A stretch of 59,408 bases of DNA, from NCBI GenBank assembly GCA_019695035.1, contig JAIBAU010000017.1, positions 1 through 59,408 of the forward strand. The letters run 5' to 3'. The position numbers and the translations under genes are program-made. Under the pieces are notes generated by a model that was not told the DNA's origin, did no database searches, and saw only the letters and a list, made by a program, of their open reading frames with translations. The DNA comes from Caulobacteraceae bacterium (GTDB lineage: Bacteria > Pseudomonadota > Alphaproteobacteria > Caulobacterales > Caulobacteraceae). How positions within the stretch are numbered: position 1 is the stretch's first letter; every line of letters begins with the position of its first letter. Shown here in pieces: positions 19,057-27,104 of the stretch.

Positions 19057-19694
19057 GCCGGGCTGAGCCGGGGCCGGTCGGGCCCGCCCCAGGGCGCGAA
19101 CGCCAGGCTGATCAGCAGCCACTGGCTCATGGTGATCAGCACCCCGATCTGGTCCGACAGTTCGCGTCCCTGTCCCGTGGACAGCAAGAGGTATTGTCCC
19201 GGAGCGAGCAGCAGCGCCAGGGTCAGCAGGCCGGAATTGACCAGGGTCCAGCGCGGAGCCGGACCGGGCCGGCCCGCGAAGGCCCACACGGAAGCCAGCA
19301 CGAACAGCAGGCCGTACACGCCCAAGAAGATCATGCCGGCGGACAGGCTCATGCCCAGGGTCGCCCCCTCGAAGGTCTGCCCCTCTCCCAGCACGAAAAG
19401 TGTGAAGAGGCTGTCGGCGAGCATGGTCCCCGTGAAGGCGACGGACAGCAGCTTGAAGACCGCGCCGGGCGCGCGCCATCCCAAGGCCATCATGATCACG
19501 CCCAGGGCCGCTTCGGCGCTGACGAACCAGTAGTCGCCGTTCAGTCCCGAGCCGGAGAAGGCGTGGCCGAACAGGGTCAGGCCCCACTCATAGCTGTCGC
19601 CATCGAGCAGCCCCCGCATGAGGGGAAGCCAGGCCAGCACAAAGGCGGCCGTCAGGCCGATCATCAGGGCGACGCGACAGATGCGAGCGAACAT
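19053..19694 (-). CDS. Multi-pass membrane protein of unknown function
   Basis: A 213-residue hydrophobic protein with about six predicted transmembrane helices (first at 8-28, last near 185-203). Loops are short and I see no catalytic or ligand motif beyond scattered polar residues in helices (SAEAALGVIMM, SAGMIFLGVYG). The start at ATG 19694 is the only good one. It lies 87 bases after the isochorismatase gene on the same strand and is convergent with the crotonase gene, sharing a stop tetranucleotide. Confidence 0.7.
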   Translation of the reverse strand: MFARICRVALMIGLTAAFVLAWLPLMRGLLDGDSYEWGLTLFGHAFSGSGLNGDYWFVSAEAALGVIMMALGWRAPGAVFKLLSVAFTGTMLADSLFTLFVLGEGQTFEGATLGMSLSAGMIFLGVYGLLFVLASVWAFAGRPGPAPRWTLVNSGLLTLALLLAPGQYLLLSTGQGRELSDQIGVLITMSQWLLISLAFAPWGGPDRPRLSPA

Positions 19695-19781
19695 TGGGGA
19701 GCCTCCTCCAGCTTCTTCGCCGACAAGAGGGCAGGTCCGGGCGGCTTGGATGCAGCCGCCGGATTAAACTTGCGTCATGGG

Positions 19782-20390
19782 TCAGCTGACCGCCTGGTTC
19801 CCGGGCGCCCAGCGGCTGGTCTCCAGCGCAGCGAGGACTTCCTCGGTCGACCGCACCCGGCCCATCCGCGGAAACACATGCTCGACGGGAAAGCGATGCA
19901 TCTCGGGCGTCCGGCTGGCCATGGCGTCCTCGGCGAACACCAGGCTGTAGTTCAGTTCCCAGAGATCGCGGGCGGTCGATTCCACACCGAAGTTGGTCGA
20001 GATGCCGCCCATGATGACGGTGCTGACGCCGCGGCGGCGCAGCTGCAGTTCCAGGTCTGTGCCCTGAACCGCACCCCACTGCCGCTTGGTGATCTGGTGG
20101 TCGGCCGGATCGATGGTCAGGATCGGATCGAACGCCATCCACTCGGGCGGCAGCCCCCCCTCCGGCCGCGCGGCGGGCTGGTCGCAGGGCTGGCGCAGGG
20201 CGTCGGCGAAATCCGGCCGGAAGCCGACCCGGACCCAAACCACCATGCCGCCGCGCGCCCTCAGCGTGGCGGCGATGGCGTCGCAGTTCTTCACGGCGGG
20301 AGGACCGTGCGGCCCGCTCATGGCGACGATGGCCGACTGCAGGTCGATGACCACGAAGGCCGTCGTCCGGGCATCGAGAACAAGGCTCAC
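19782..20390 (-). CDS. Isochorismatase-fold hydrolase lacking the nucleophilic cysteine
   Basis: A 202-residue protein of the isochorismatase-like superfamily. Asp16 (FVVIDLQ) and Lys102 (ITKRQWG) match the first two residues of the usual D-K-C triad, but the cysteine position reads [10 protein letters not shown], with Gly135. True isochorismatases such as EntB and PhzD also lack this cysteine, so a non-covalent hydrolase is possible; it should not be called a cysteine hydrolase. No siderophore or menaquinone genes are nearby. The GTG start overlaps the prfA stop (GTGA), so translation is coupled to prfA. Confidence 0.85.
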   Translation of the reverse strand: MSLVLDARTTAFVVIDLQSAIVAMSGPHGPPAVKNCDAIAATLRARGGMVVWVRVGFRPDFADALRQPCDQPAARPEGGLPPEWMAFDPILTIDPADHQITKRQWGAVQGTDLELQLRRRGVSTVIMGGISTNFGVESTARDLWELNYSLVFAEDAMASRTPEMHRFPVEHVFPRMGRVRSTEEVLAALETSRWAPGNQAVS

Positions 20391-21460
20391 GCGAGTTCCT
20401 CCTCGAGCTGCGCCAGGCGTTCGGCCTGATCCTCGGCGATCAGGGCGTCCAGCAGCGGGTCGATGTCGCCTTCGAGAATCTGGGGCAGGCTATGCAGCGT
20501 CAGGCCGATGCGGTGGTCGGTGACGCGCCCCTGGGGGAAATTGTAGGTCCGGATGCGCTCTGAGCGATCCCCCGACCCGACCTGGCTCTTGCGCGCCGAA
20601 GCGCGGGCCGCGTCCTTTTCCTGACGCTGCATGTCGTAGAGACGGGCCTTCAGATTCTTCATCGCCTTGTCGCGGTTCACGTGCTGCGACTTCTCCGATG
20701 AGGTGGCCACGATGCCTGTCGGCAGGTGGGTGATGCGCACCGCCGAGTCGGTCTTGTTGACGTGCTGTCCGCCCGCGCCCGACGACCGGTAGGTATCGAT
20801 GCGCAGGTCGGCGGGATTGATGTCGATCTCGACGTCCTCGGCTTCGGGCAGGACCGCGACCGTCGCCGCGGAGGTGTGGATGCGGCCGCCCGCCTCGGTG
20901 ACCGGAACACGCTGGACGCGGTGCACGCCGCTCTCGAACTTGAGCCGACCAAACACGCCGTCGCCCGACACCGTCGCCACGATCTCCTTGTATCCCCCGG
21001 CCTCGCCCTCGGAGACGGAGTCGATCTCGACCTTCCAGCCGCGCGCCTGCGCGTAGCGCTGATACATGCGGAACAGGTCCCCGGCGAAGAGGGCCGCTTC
21101 GTCGCCGCCGGTCCCGGCGCGGACCTCCAGAATCGCCGACGCCTTCTCGTCTGCATCCTTGGGCGCCAGCAGCAGGGCGACTTCGCGCTCCAGATCGGGC
21201 AGCCGCTCCTTCAGGGCCTGGAGCTCGTCTCGGGCGAGCGCCGCCATCTCCACATCGCCGCCCCTCAGCATCTCCTCCAGTTCGCCTTCCTCCGCACGCA
21301 GGCGCGCCAGGGCTCCGACGGCGTCAGCCACCGGTTTCAGCTCGGCGTGTTCCTTGGACAGGCGGACGATCTCCGCTCCGTCGGTAGCCGCGCCCATGCG
21401 CGCCTCGACCTCCTGGAAACGGTCGAGCACCTGGTCGAGACGGGCCTGGGGCAGATGCAA
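20387..21460 (-). CDS. prfA: Peptide chain release factor 1
   Basis: Recognises UAG and UAA stop codons and triggers peptide release. The 357-residue product carries the catalytic GGQ loop ([18 protein letters not shown]), the long N-terminal helical domain rich in Glu/Leu, and the conserved [19 protein letters not shown]. The stop-codon-reading tripeptide region should lie near MSDVDP-type positions around 185-195. It ends in a GTGA overlap with the isochorismatase-fold gene, an unusual partner for prfA. Confidence 0.96.
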   Translation of the reverse strand: MHLPQARLDQVLDRFQEVEARMGAATDGAEIVRLSKEHAELKPVADAVGALARLRAEEGELEEMLRGGDVEMAALARDELQALKERLPDLEREVALLLAPKDADEKASAILEVRAGTGGDEAALFAGDLFRMYQRYAQARGWKVEIDSVSEGEAGGYKEIVATVSGDGVFGRLKFESGVHRVQRVPVTEAGGRIHTSAATVAVLPEAEDVEIDINPADLRIDTYRSSGAGGQHVNKTDSAVRITHLPTGIVATSSEKSQHVNRDKAMKNLKARLYDMQRQEKDAARASARKSQVGSGDRSERIRTYNFPQGRVTDHRIGLTLHSLPQILEGDIDPLLDALIAEDQAERLAQLEEELA

Positions 21461-21554
21461 GTCTTGCTCTCCGAACTGGGCGAAGCCCTCTAGGCGAAAT
21501 TGCCCGCCGGCGGAAGGTTCACTCGGAAGTCACGCCCTTGCTATTCCCAACTGA

Positions 21555-21593
21555 CGCCGTTCGCGGCTAGAGGCGGAAAGACAGCGAACGGCG
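21555..21593 (+). promoter_or_regulatory. Perfect 10-bp inverted repeat in front of the first TSUP gene
   Basis: CGCCGTTCGC (21555-21564) and GCGAACGGCG (21584-21593) are exact reverse complements around a 19-base loop containing CTAG. The 3' arm lies directly next to the GGGG ribosome site and the GTG start at 21601, so the hairpin could be an operator or could mask translation initiation. It sits in the short divergent gap between prfA and the TSUP gene. Confidence 0.5.
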
Positions 21594-21600
21594 GGGCGGC

Positions 21601-22377
21601 GTGGAGACGTTTCTCATATTTGTTGGTGTGGGCTTTCTCGCCCAACTCGCCGACGGCGCTCTCGGCATGGGCTACGGAATCATCTCCTCCTCGGTCCTTG
21701 TGGCGTTCGGCGTTCCTCCGGCCACTGCCTCTGCCACTGTCCACGGCGCGAAGCTTTTTACCACGGCGGCATCGGCCGCCTCCCACGCCCACCACAAGAA
21801 CGTCAACTGGCGACTCTTCACGCCGCTTGCTTTGGCAGGCGTCGTCGGCGGCGTGGCGGGAGTGCTGCTCATCACCTCGGTGGACGGGCACACCCTCAAG
21901 CCTTGGGTCCTGGCCTATTTCGCCGCAATGGGCTTCTATATCCTTTGGCGAGCCTTCCGGAATTCGGGCCTGCGGCACATTCGTCGCCACTGGATGGCCC
22001 CACTCGGCTTCACGGGAGGCTTTCTCGATTCCGTAGGCGGCGGCGGATGGGGTCCGACAGTCACCACCACCCTCCTGGGCGCCGGCCTTGATCCCCGCCA
22101 AGCGGTCGGGACCGTGAACACCGCAGAATTCTTCGTGTCGGCCGCTGTCGTCGCAGCCTTCGCCTGGTCTGTCGCTTCAGGGCGATGGAGCGAGGTATCG
22201 GAAATTCGCCAGCACGCCCTCGCCGTGATTGGGATCGTCGCGGGCGGCCTTGTCGCCGCGCCCCTCGCCGGCTGGACCACCAAGCACGTTCCCCGCCGCC
22301 CCATGACGTTCGCCGTGGGGCTGTTGATCGTCGGATTGGCGAGCTGGCAGTGGCTACAAATCGCCGGTTGGCTTTGA
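21601..22377 (+). CDS. TSUP (TauE/SafE) family anion exporter, copy 1
   Basis: A 258-residue inner-membrane transporter with about seven helices. TSUP proteins move sulfite, sulfoacetate, thiosulfate and related anions. The two signature repeats are visible: VGFLAQLADGALGMGYG at the start and LGFTGGFLDSVGGGGWGP in the middle, each with the G-rich turn. It begins with GTG. It aligns without gaps to the second TSUP protein of the same length, about half the residues being identical, so the pair is a duplication. An Rrf2 regulator lies between them. Confidence 0.88.
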   Translation: METFLIFVGVGFLAQLADGALGMGYGIISSSVLVAFGVPPATASATVHGAKLFTTAASAASHAHHKNVNWRLFTPLALAGVVGGVAGVLLITSVDGHTLKPWVLAYFAAMGFYILWRAFRNSGLRHIRRHWMAPLGFTGGFLDSVGGGGWGPTVTTTLLGAGLDPRQAVGTVNTAEFFVSAAVVAAFAWSVASGRWSEVSEIRQHALAVIGIVAGGLVAAPLAGWTTKHVPRRPMTFAVGLLIVGLASWQWLQIAGWL

Positions 22378-22383
22378 GACATC

Positions 22384-22402
22384 GCCTAGGGACGTGCTAG
22401 GC
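22384..22402 (+). promoter_or_regulatory. Inverted repeat GCCTAG-N7-CTAGGC before the Rrf2 gene
   Basis: A perfect 6-bp inverted repeat ending 7 bases before the Rrf2 start codon, in the 32-base gap after the first TSUP gene. Its position over the ribosome-binding area and the CTAG core, which recurs before the second TSUP gene, make it a candidate operator for autoregulation. Confidence 0.45.
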
Positions 22403-22409
22403 AAAGCCA

Positions 22410-22850
22410 ATGCTTTCGCAGAAGACCAAATACGCCCTTCGCGCGCTCGTCTACCTGGCGTCCCTGCCTGTGCCCGGGTCGGCCGCGATCGCCGAGGTCG
22501 CGGTCGGCGCCAAGGCTCCGCGGAAATTTCTCGAAGCGATCCTGTTGGAGTTGAAGCTGGCCGGATTTGTCGAGAGTCGGCGCGGACGTTTCGGGGGGTA
22601 CGCGCTGGCGGGTCCGGCCAGCGACATAAGTTTCGCCGCCGTCATCCGGGCGCTCGAAGGGCCCTTGGCGTTGGCTCCATGCGCGTCCGTGACTGCATAC
22701 CGTCAGTGTGAGGACTGTTTCGACGTCGAGGTATGCCCCATTCGGCAGGCCCTGATCGCGAGCCGCGACGCGGTTGCTGCAGTGCTGGAGGCCTGGACGC
22801 TGCAGACAGCCCTTTCGGAGCCTCAGGCCGAATCTCTATTGACTGACTAG
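22410..22850 (+). CDS. Rrf2 family iron-sulfur type transcriptional regulator
   Basis: A 146-residue winged-helix regulator. The N-terminus MLSQKTKYALRALVYLA and the wing FVESRRGRFGGYALAGPA are diagnostic of Rrf2. Four cysteines cluster at 91, 100, 103 and 109 (APCASVTAYRQC, EDCFDVEVC), a spacing different from the C-x5-C-x5-C of IscR and NsrR but able to hold an Fe-S cluster or sense thiols and sulfur species. Its place between two TSUP exporters suggests that it controls them in response to a sulfur anion, which is inference. Confidence 0.88.
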   Translation: MLSQKTKYALRALVYLASLPVPGSAAIAEVAVGAKAPRKFLEAILLELKLAGFVESRRGRFGGYALAGPASDISFAAVIRALEGPLALAPCASVTAYRQCEDCFDVEVCPIRQALIASRDAVAAVLEAWTLQTALSEPQAESLLTD

Positions 22851-22878
22851 GATTACAAGGTCCATGGTTATACCCTAG
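22847..22878 (+). promoter_or_regulatory. CTAGG-N22-CCTAG element before the second TSUP gene
   Basis: CTAGG (22847-22851, overlapping the Rrf2 stop) and CCTAG (22874-22878) face each other over an AT-rich spacer containing CCATGG and TTATACC, the latter a possible -10 element. The AT content stands out against the neighbouring coding DNA. This looks like a separate promoter/operator for the second exporter. Confidence 0.4.
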
Positions 22879-22892
22879 CTGAAGGGTGGACA

Positions 22893-23669
22893 ATGGACGA
22901 TCTGATCCTGTTTTCATTGGTAGGGTTTGCCGCCCAACTCGTCGACGGCGCTCTGGGCATGGCCTACGGCGTAGTGTCGTCCACCGTTCTGCTGGCGTTC
23001 GGCGTCCCGCCGGCGACGGCGTCCGCAAGCGTGCATGCCGCGGAAGTCTTCACGACCGCCGCTTCGGCCGGGTCTCACGTCGTGCATCGCAATGTGAATT
23101 GGAAGCTGTTTGGACTGCTGGCGGTCGGCGGCGTCATCGGGGGCGTTGTCGGCGCGTACATCCTCAGTTCAATTGACGGCAACGTCATCAAGCCATTCAT
23201 CGTGCTGTATCTGGCCGGAATGGGCTTACTGATCCTTTGGAAGGCCTGGCGCGGCGTTCGCCCTAGGGAAATCTCCTCCAAGTGGCCGCTTCCCCTTGGC
23301 GTGGTGGGCGGCTTCATGGATGCAGTGGGGGGTGGGGGGTGGGGACCCACCGTAACCAGTACGCTGGTCGGTTCCGGCGCGTCGGCGCGTACCGCAATCG
23401 GCACCGTAAACACGGCTGAATTCTTCGTCACTGTCGCCATATCGGCGACGTTTGTCTGGGCGCTCGTCACCGGTCATTGGAGCGAAGCCGAAGGCGTTCT
23501 GGACCACGTCTGGGCGGTCACCGGCCTCATCATTGGCGGGGTGTTGGCGGCGCCGCTCGCCGGATGGATCACCAAGATCGTTCCGGTTCGAGCGCTGACT
23601 TGGATCGTCGGCGTTCTGGTGGTGCTACTGGCCGGGTATCAGGCGGCCAAGCTGTTCAAGTTGATCTAG
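22893..23669 (+). CDS. TSUP (TauE/SafE) family anion exporter, copy 2
   Basis: A 258-residue membrane transporter, paralogous to the gene at 21601. Conserved repeats are VGFAAQLVDGALGMAYG and LGVVGGFMDAVGGGGWGP, and the shared block IGTVNTAEFFV is also present. A GAAGGGTGG ribosome site precedes the ATG. Codon choice here is less GC-extreme than in the flanking housekeeping genes (more GTA, ATT and ATC alternation), compatible with acquisition as a module. The stop shares CTAG with the opposing GST gene. Confidence 0.88.
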   Translation: MDDLILFSLVGFAAQLVDGALGMAYGVVSSTVLLAFGVPPATASASVHAAEVFTTAASAGSHVVHRNVNWKLFGLLAVGGVIGGVVGAYILSSIDGNVIKPFIVLYLAGMGLLILWKAWRGVRPREISSKWPLPLGVVGGFMDAVGGGGWGPTVTSTLVGSGASARTAIGTVNTAEFFVTVAISATFVWALVTGHWSEAEGVLDHVWAVTGLIIGGVLAAPLAGWITKIVPVRALTWIVGVLVVLLAGYQAAKLFKLI

Positions 23670-24262
23670 CTCGGCCGCGTCTGGGCGAAGCTCTCGCGGG
23701 CTTCCAGGCGGTCTCGAAGGGCGACCAGATTGGGCCTCCCCTCCTCCCAGCCGAAATCGGGGTGGCGGAATCCGATCCAGGTCAGGGTGCAGCCGGTCGC
23801 GATCGCGCCAAGGTCCAGCGGGTCCGCGGGCGGGTTCCAGGCCTCGAGAGCGTCCAGCGAGCGGTTCAAGCCGTCTTTCCAGCGTTGGATCCAGCTGGGT
23901 GAACGCTCGCCTTCAGGTCGACGGTTCTCGAGGATCCACTTGACCCCCATCTCCAGCGCGGAGTCCGCCAGGACTTCCAGACGCCGGACCCGCCAGTGCG
24001 CCTCGCCGCCTTCCGGGATCAGGCGGGGCCCCGATCCGATCGCGTCCAGGCGGGCGCAGATCAGCGGGCTGTCATTCCAGACCACCCCTTCGTCGTCGAC
24101 GAGAGCCGGCACCTGCACAATGGGGTTGGCGGCCACCAGCGCCGGATCGTTCGCGTAAGGATCAGCAAGGACCTCCTCGATCCGATCTGCCAGGCCCTTC
24201 TCGCGCGCCACGACGCGACACTTGCGCACGAATGGGGACGGCGCGGACATGTAGAGACGCAT
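23666..24262 (-). CDS. Glutathione S-transferase
   Basis: A 198-residue GST-family protein. The thioredoxin-like N-terminal domain begins MRLYMSAPSPFVRKCRVVAREKG and contains the cis-proline and ligand loop PIVQVPALVDDEGVVWNDSPLI; the helical C-terminal domain follows. The residue that activates glutathione would be one of Ser7/Ser-Pro-Phe9 region positions. Substrate is unknown. It ends in a 4-base overlap with the TSUP gene coming from the other side. Confidence 0.87.
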   Translation of the reverse strand: MRLYMSAPSPFVRKCRVVAREKGLADRIEEVLADPYANDPALVAANPIVQVPALVDDEGVVWNDSPLICARLDAIGSGPRLIPEGGEAHWRVRRLEVLADSALEMGVKWILENRRPEGERSPSWIQRWKDGLNRSLDALEAWNPPADPLDLGAIATGCTLTWIGFRHPDFGWEEGRPNLVALRDRLEARESFAQTRPS

Positions 24263-24295
24263 GAGGAGCTCCTTGGCCAGAGCCCCGTTACTAAC

Positions 24296-25846
24296 TCAGT
24301 CCCCGGGCGTGGGCGAGGCGTCGGCGCCTGTCGGCGCTTCCGGCTGGGGCGTCTCAGGCCGGGGCGCGGCAGGCGGCGGCGTCACGGCGGGCGGCAGCGG
24401 ATCAGGGCGCTCCGGCCGCGGCGGCGGCGGCAGGACCCCCGGATCGACTGCCGGGACCTGCGACGACTCTACAACAGGGGCCGATAGGGGCGCGGGGGAA
24501 TAACCCGGGGTCAGGACCGCACCCGACCCATAGGGCGGGGTCAGGCGGCCGTCGCGAGCGAAGTCCCGCACTGAACGGAAATAGCCATCGGCATAGCGCG
24601 TCTGGATCCGCTCGCCGTCCTCGTCTGTTTCGAACTCGATGATGCCGTGATCGGTGCGGGGGAACTGCAGGACGGTGATGGGGTTGCCCTGGGCCGCCAG
24701 ACCCAGCAGTCGGGCGCGGGTGACTGCGGGCGGCGCCGATGTGTCGTTTTCCGCGAGCACCCAGAGAACCGGGGCCTCCAGTCGCTGCAGCGTCGCGACG
24801 GAGTCGTAGGTCCAGCTGGTGCCGACGTCGCGCATCGGTCCCACAATCCGCAGGGCGAAATTGGGATACTTCAGGAGTTCGCCGGTGAACTCGCCCTTCA
24901 CCGAGGAAAACCACTTCTCCTTGCCGTACCTGCGTCGGACCCGATCCAGCCCGTCGTAACCGCTGCGGAAGCGGCTCACCACCACCGCTTCTGTGGCGGC
25001 GATTACTTCCAGCGCCTTGGCGCGCGTCGCCGGGTCCGTGTAGCCTGCGGCCTCGAGATCCTGCAGCGCTTCGTCCCGGTTCTCGGCTAGTGGCGTGTCG
25101 GCCAGGCCATATCCCACGATGACGAAATCGACCGGGGTTCGCGTCGCCGCCAGGGGCGCGACCCAGCCGCCCTGGCTCGAGCCTTCCAGCCCGACCCTGC
25201 CGGCCCGCGCACCCGCGGTGCGGCGCGCGGCGATTACAGCCTGGGCTGCGTCCCCGGCCAGAAGGTTGAAGTCCTGAGTGTACTTCCCTTCCGAGGCGCC
25301 GGTACCGCGCTTGTCGTAGACGAAGACACCTACGCCCTGCGCGGGGAGCATGCGCTGGCTCCAGTTGTAGACCGTCGCGGCGTCCTTCTCGGACCCGTGC
25401 ACCTCCACCACGACCGGCACCGGCCCATCGCCTTCCGGCAAGGTGAGGCGCCCGGCCAGCTGAAGCCCGCCGCTTGCAAAGGTGACGTCGCGGGTGATCA
25501 GCCGGACCTTGTGGCCCTCGACAGGCTCGCCGTCGCCGACGGCGAAGGTCAGCCGCCCCTCATCGCAGCCGCCGAAACTGACGGTCTTGCCATCCGGCTT
25601 ATCGGTCCAGCCACGCGTGGACGCCCAGTTATGGCCGGCGTCCAGCCTGCCCGTCTGACCATCCTCGAGCCGCCAGCGCAGGTCCTGGCCCTCTGCCGGC
25701 GCAACGTCCATCACCCGCCCGTCGGTCAGCCGATAGGCCCCGATATGACAGATCTGCTCCGGCGACAGTTTCGGCAGGCGAGGTCCGCCGCACGCTCCCA
25801 GCACAAGGGAGGTCGCGACGAGGCTCGCAAGCAGTCGGGGCGTCAT
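24296..25846 (-). CDS. Secreted/lipid-anchored alpha/beta hydrolase with Pro-rich tail
   Basis: A 516-residue protein with a lipoprotein-type signal (LVLGACGG). After an N-terminal beta-rich region (to about 120) comes an S9-like hydrolase domain: VVEVHGSEKDAATVYNW, YDKRGTGASEG, the nucleophile elbow GLEGSSQGGW, and the histidine near RTDHGIIEF. The last 70 residues are proline-rich (PPPPRPERPDPLPPA and more), a likely extended spacer. ATG 25846 starts the lipoprotein signal; the frame extends further upstream without support. Probably an esterase or peptidase of the periplasm; substrate unknown. Confidence 0.82.
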   Translation of the reverse strand: MTPRLLASLVATSLVLGACGGPRLPKLSPEQICHIGAYRLTDGRVMDVAPAEGQDLRWRLEDGQTGRLDAGHNWASTRGWTDKPDGKTVSFGGCDEGRLTFAVGDGEPVEGHKVRLITRDVTFASGGLQLAGRLTLPEGDGPVPVVVEVHGSEKDAATVYNWSQRMLPAQGVGVFVYDKRGTGASEGKYTQDFNLLAGDAAQAVIAARRTAGARAGRVGLEGSSQGGWVAPLAATRTPVDFVIVGYGLADTPLAENRDEALQDLEAAGYTDPATRAKALEVIAATEAVVVSRFRSGYDGLDRVRRRYGKEKWFSSVKGEFTGELLKYPNFALRIVGPMRDVGTSWTYDSVATLQRLEAPVLWVLAENDTSAPPAVTRARLLGLAAQGNPITVLQFPRTDHGIIEFETDEDGERIQTRYADGYFRSVRDFARDGRLTPPYGSGAVLTPGYSPAPLSAPVVESSQVPAVDPGVLPPPPRPERPDPLPPAVTPPPAAPRPETPQPEAPTGADASPTPGD

Positions 25847-25910
25847 TCCGCTACGGAACGACAGCGGTTGTGTACGCGCAAGCAGCTTCACCCTACGGGC
25901 GCTTTCTGCG

Positions 25911-27053
25911 CTATTCGGCCGCAGGCGCGAGCCGACCGGCGGCCTTCCCGGCCTCGATCTCGGCGGCGCGAGCCTCCACCAGCTCGACAATATGATCGAT
26001 CATGCCGTCATTGTCCTGCTTGTGGTCAGGCTTGCCGGCCCGGTAAACCATCCCGGATCCCTTGCCCCCGCCCGTGAAACCGACATCGGTGAAGAGCGCT
26101 TCGCCGGGGCCGTTCACCACGCAGCCGATGATCGAGAGGGACATGGGCGTGGTGACGTGAGCCAGGCGCTCTTCGAGCACGCCCACGGTCTTGATGACGT
26201 CGAAGCCCTGTCGGGCGCACGAGGGGCAGGCGATGATGTTCACGCCCCGGTGCCGAAGATTGAGTGACTTCAGGATATCGAAGCCGGCCTTGATCTCCTC
26301 GACCGGGTCCGCCGACAGGGACACGCGAATCGTGTCGCCGATCCCGGCCCAAAGCAGCGAGCCCATGCCGATGGCCGACTTGATGGTGCCGGGCCGCGTG
26401 GGGCCGGCTTCCGTCACCCCTAGGTGCAGCGGGCAGTCGATCGCTTCGGCGAGTTGCTGATAGGCGGCCACCGTCAGGAACACGTCCGAGGCCTTCACAC
26501 TGATCTTGAACTCGTGGAAGTCGTGGTCCTGGAGAATGCGGGCGTGGTTGAGCGCGCTCTCAACCATCGCCTCCGGACAGGGCTCGCCGTAGCGTTCCAG
26601 CAGCTCGCGCTCCAGCGAGCCGGCGTTCACGCCGATACGCATGGAGCATCCGTGATCCCTGGCGGCCTGCACCACCTCGCGCACGCGGTCCTTCGAACCG
26701 ATATTGCCGGGATTGATGCGCAGGCAGGCTGCGCCGGCCTGGGCGGCCTCGATGCCCCGCTTGTAGTGAAAGTGGATGTCGGCCACGAGCGGGAGGCGGG
26801 CCTCACGAGCGATGGTCCGGAACGCAGCGGTCGAATCCTCGTCCGGACAGGACACGCGGACGATATCAGCGCCGGCTTCCTCGAGACGCCGGATCTGGTC
26901 AATGGTCGCCGCCGCATCCGAGGTCGGCGTGTTGGTCATGGATTGTACGGTGATCGGCGCGTCGCCGCCCACTTCGACGGCACCGACGCGAATCTTGCGC
27001 GAGGGGCGGCGATGGATCGCGCGCCAGGGACGGACGTGGTCAAGGTCGCTCAT
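25911..27053 (-). CDS. ispG: 4-hydroxy-3-methylbut-2-enyl diphosphate synthase
   Basis: Reduces MEcPP to HMBPP in the MEP isoprenoid pathway, using a [4Fe-4S] cluster. The product is 380 residues from ATG 27053 ([10 protein letters not shown]); an in-frame ATG at 27092 would add 13. Family signatures: [11 protein letters not shown] near the start, RINPGNIG, and the cluster cysteines in CPSCARQG and [11 protein letters not shown]. It sits 51 bases behind the RodZ-like gene, an order common in bacteria. Confidence 0.96.
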   Translation of the reverse strand: MSDLDHVRPWRAIHRRPSRKIRVGAVEVGGDAPITVQSMTNTPTSDAAATIDQIRRLEEAGADIVRVSCPDEDSTAAFRTIAREARLPLVADIHFHYKRGIEAAQAGAACLRINPGNIGSKDRVREVVQAARDHGCSMRIGVNAGSLERELLERYGEPCPEAMVESALNHARILQDHDFHEFKISVKASDVFLTVAAYQQLAEAIDCPLHLGVTEAGPTRPGTIKSAIGMGSLLWAGIGDTIRVSLSADPVEEIKAGFDILKSLNLRHRGVNIIACPSCARQGFDVIKTVGVLEERLAHVTTPMSLSIIGCVVNGPGEALFTDVGFTGGGKGSGMVYRAGKPDHKQDNDGMIDHIVELVEARAAEIEAGKAAGRLAPAAE

Positions 27054-27104
27054 TGCGCGCGGAAGATAGGCTGGAAAATACGCCGCCGCCATGGCGGCAG
27101 GCGG

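Noticed and set aside
20670..20685. TTCACGTG inside prfA as a second parS
   Set aside because: Only half of the palindrome is present and it lies in conserved coding sequence.
21500..23700. TSUP-Rrf2 block as a mobile element or genomic island
   Set aside because: No transposase, integrase, tRNA or flanking repeats are visible; milder codon bias alone is too weak.
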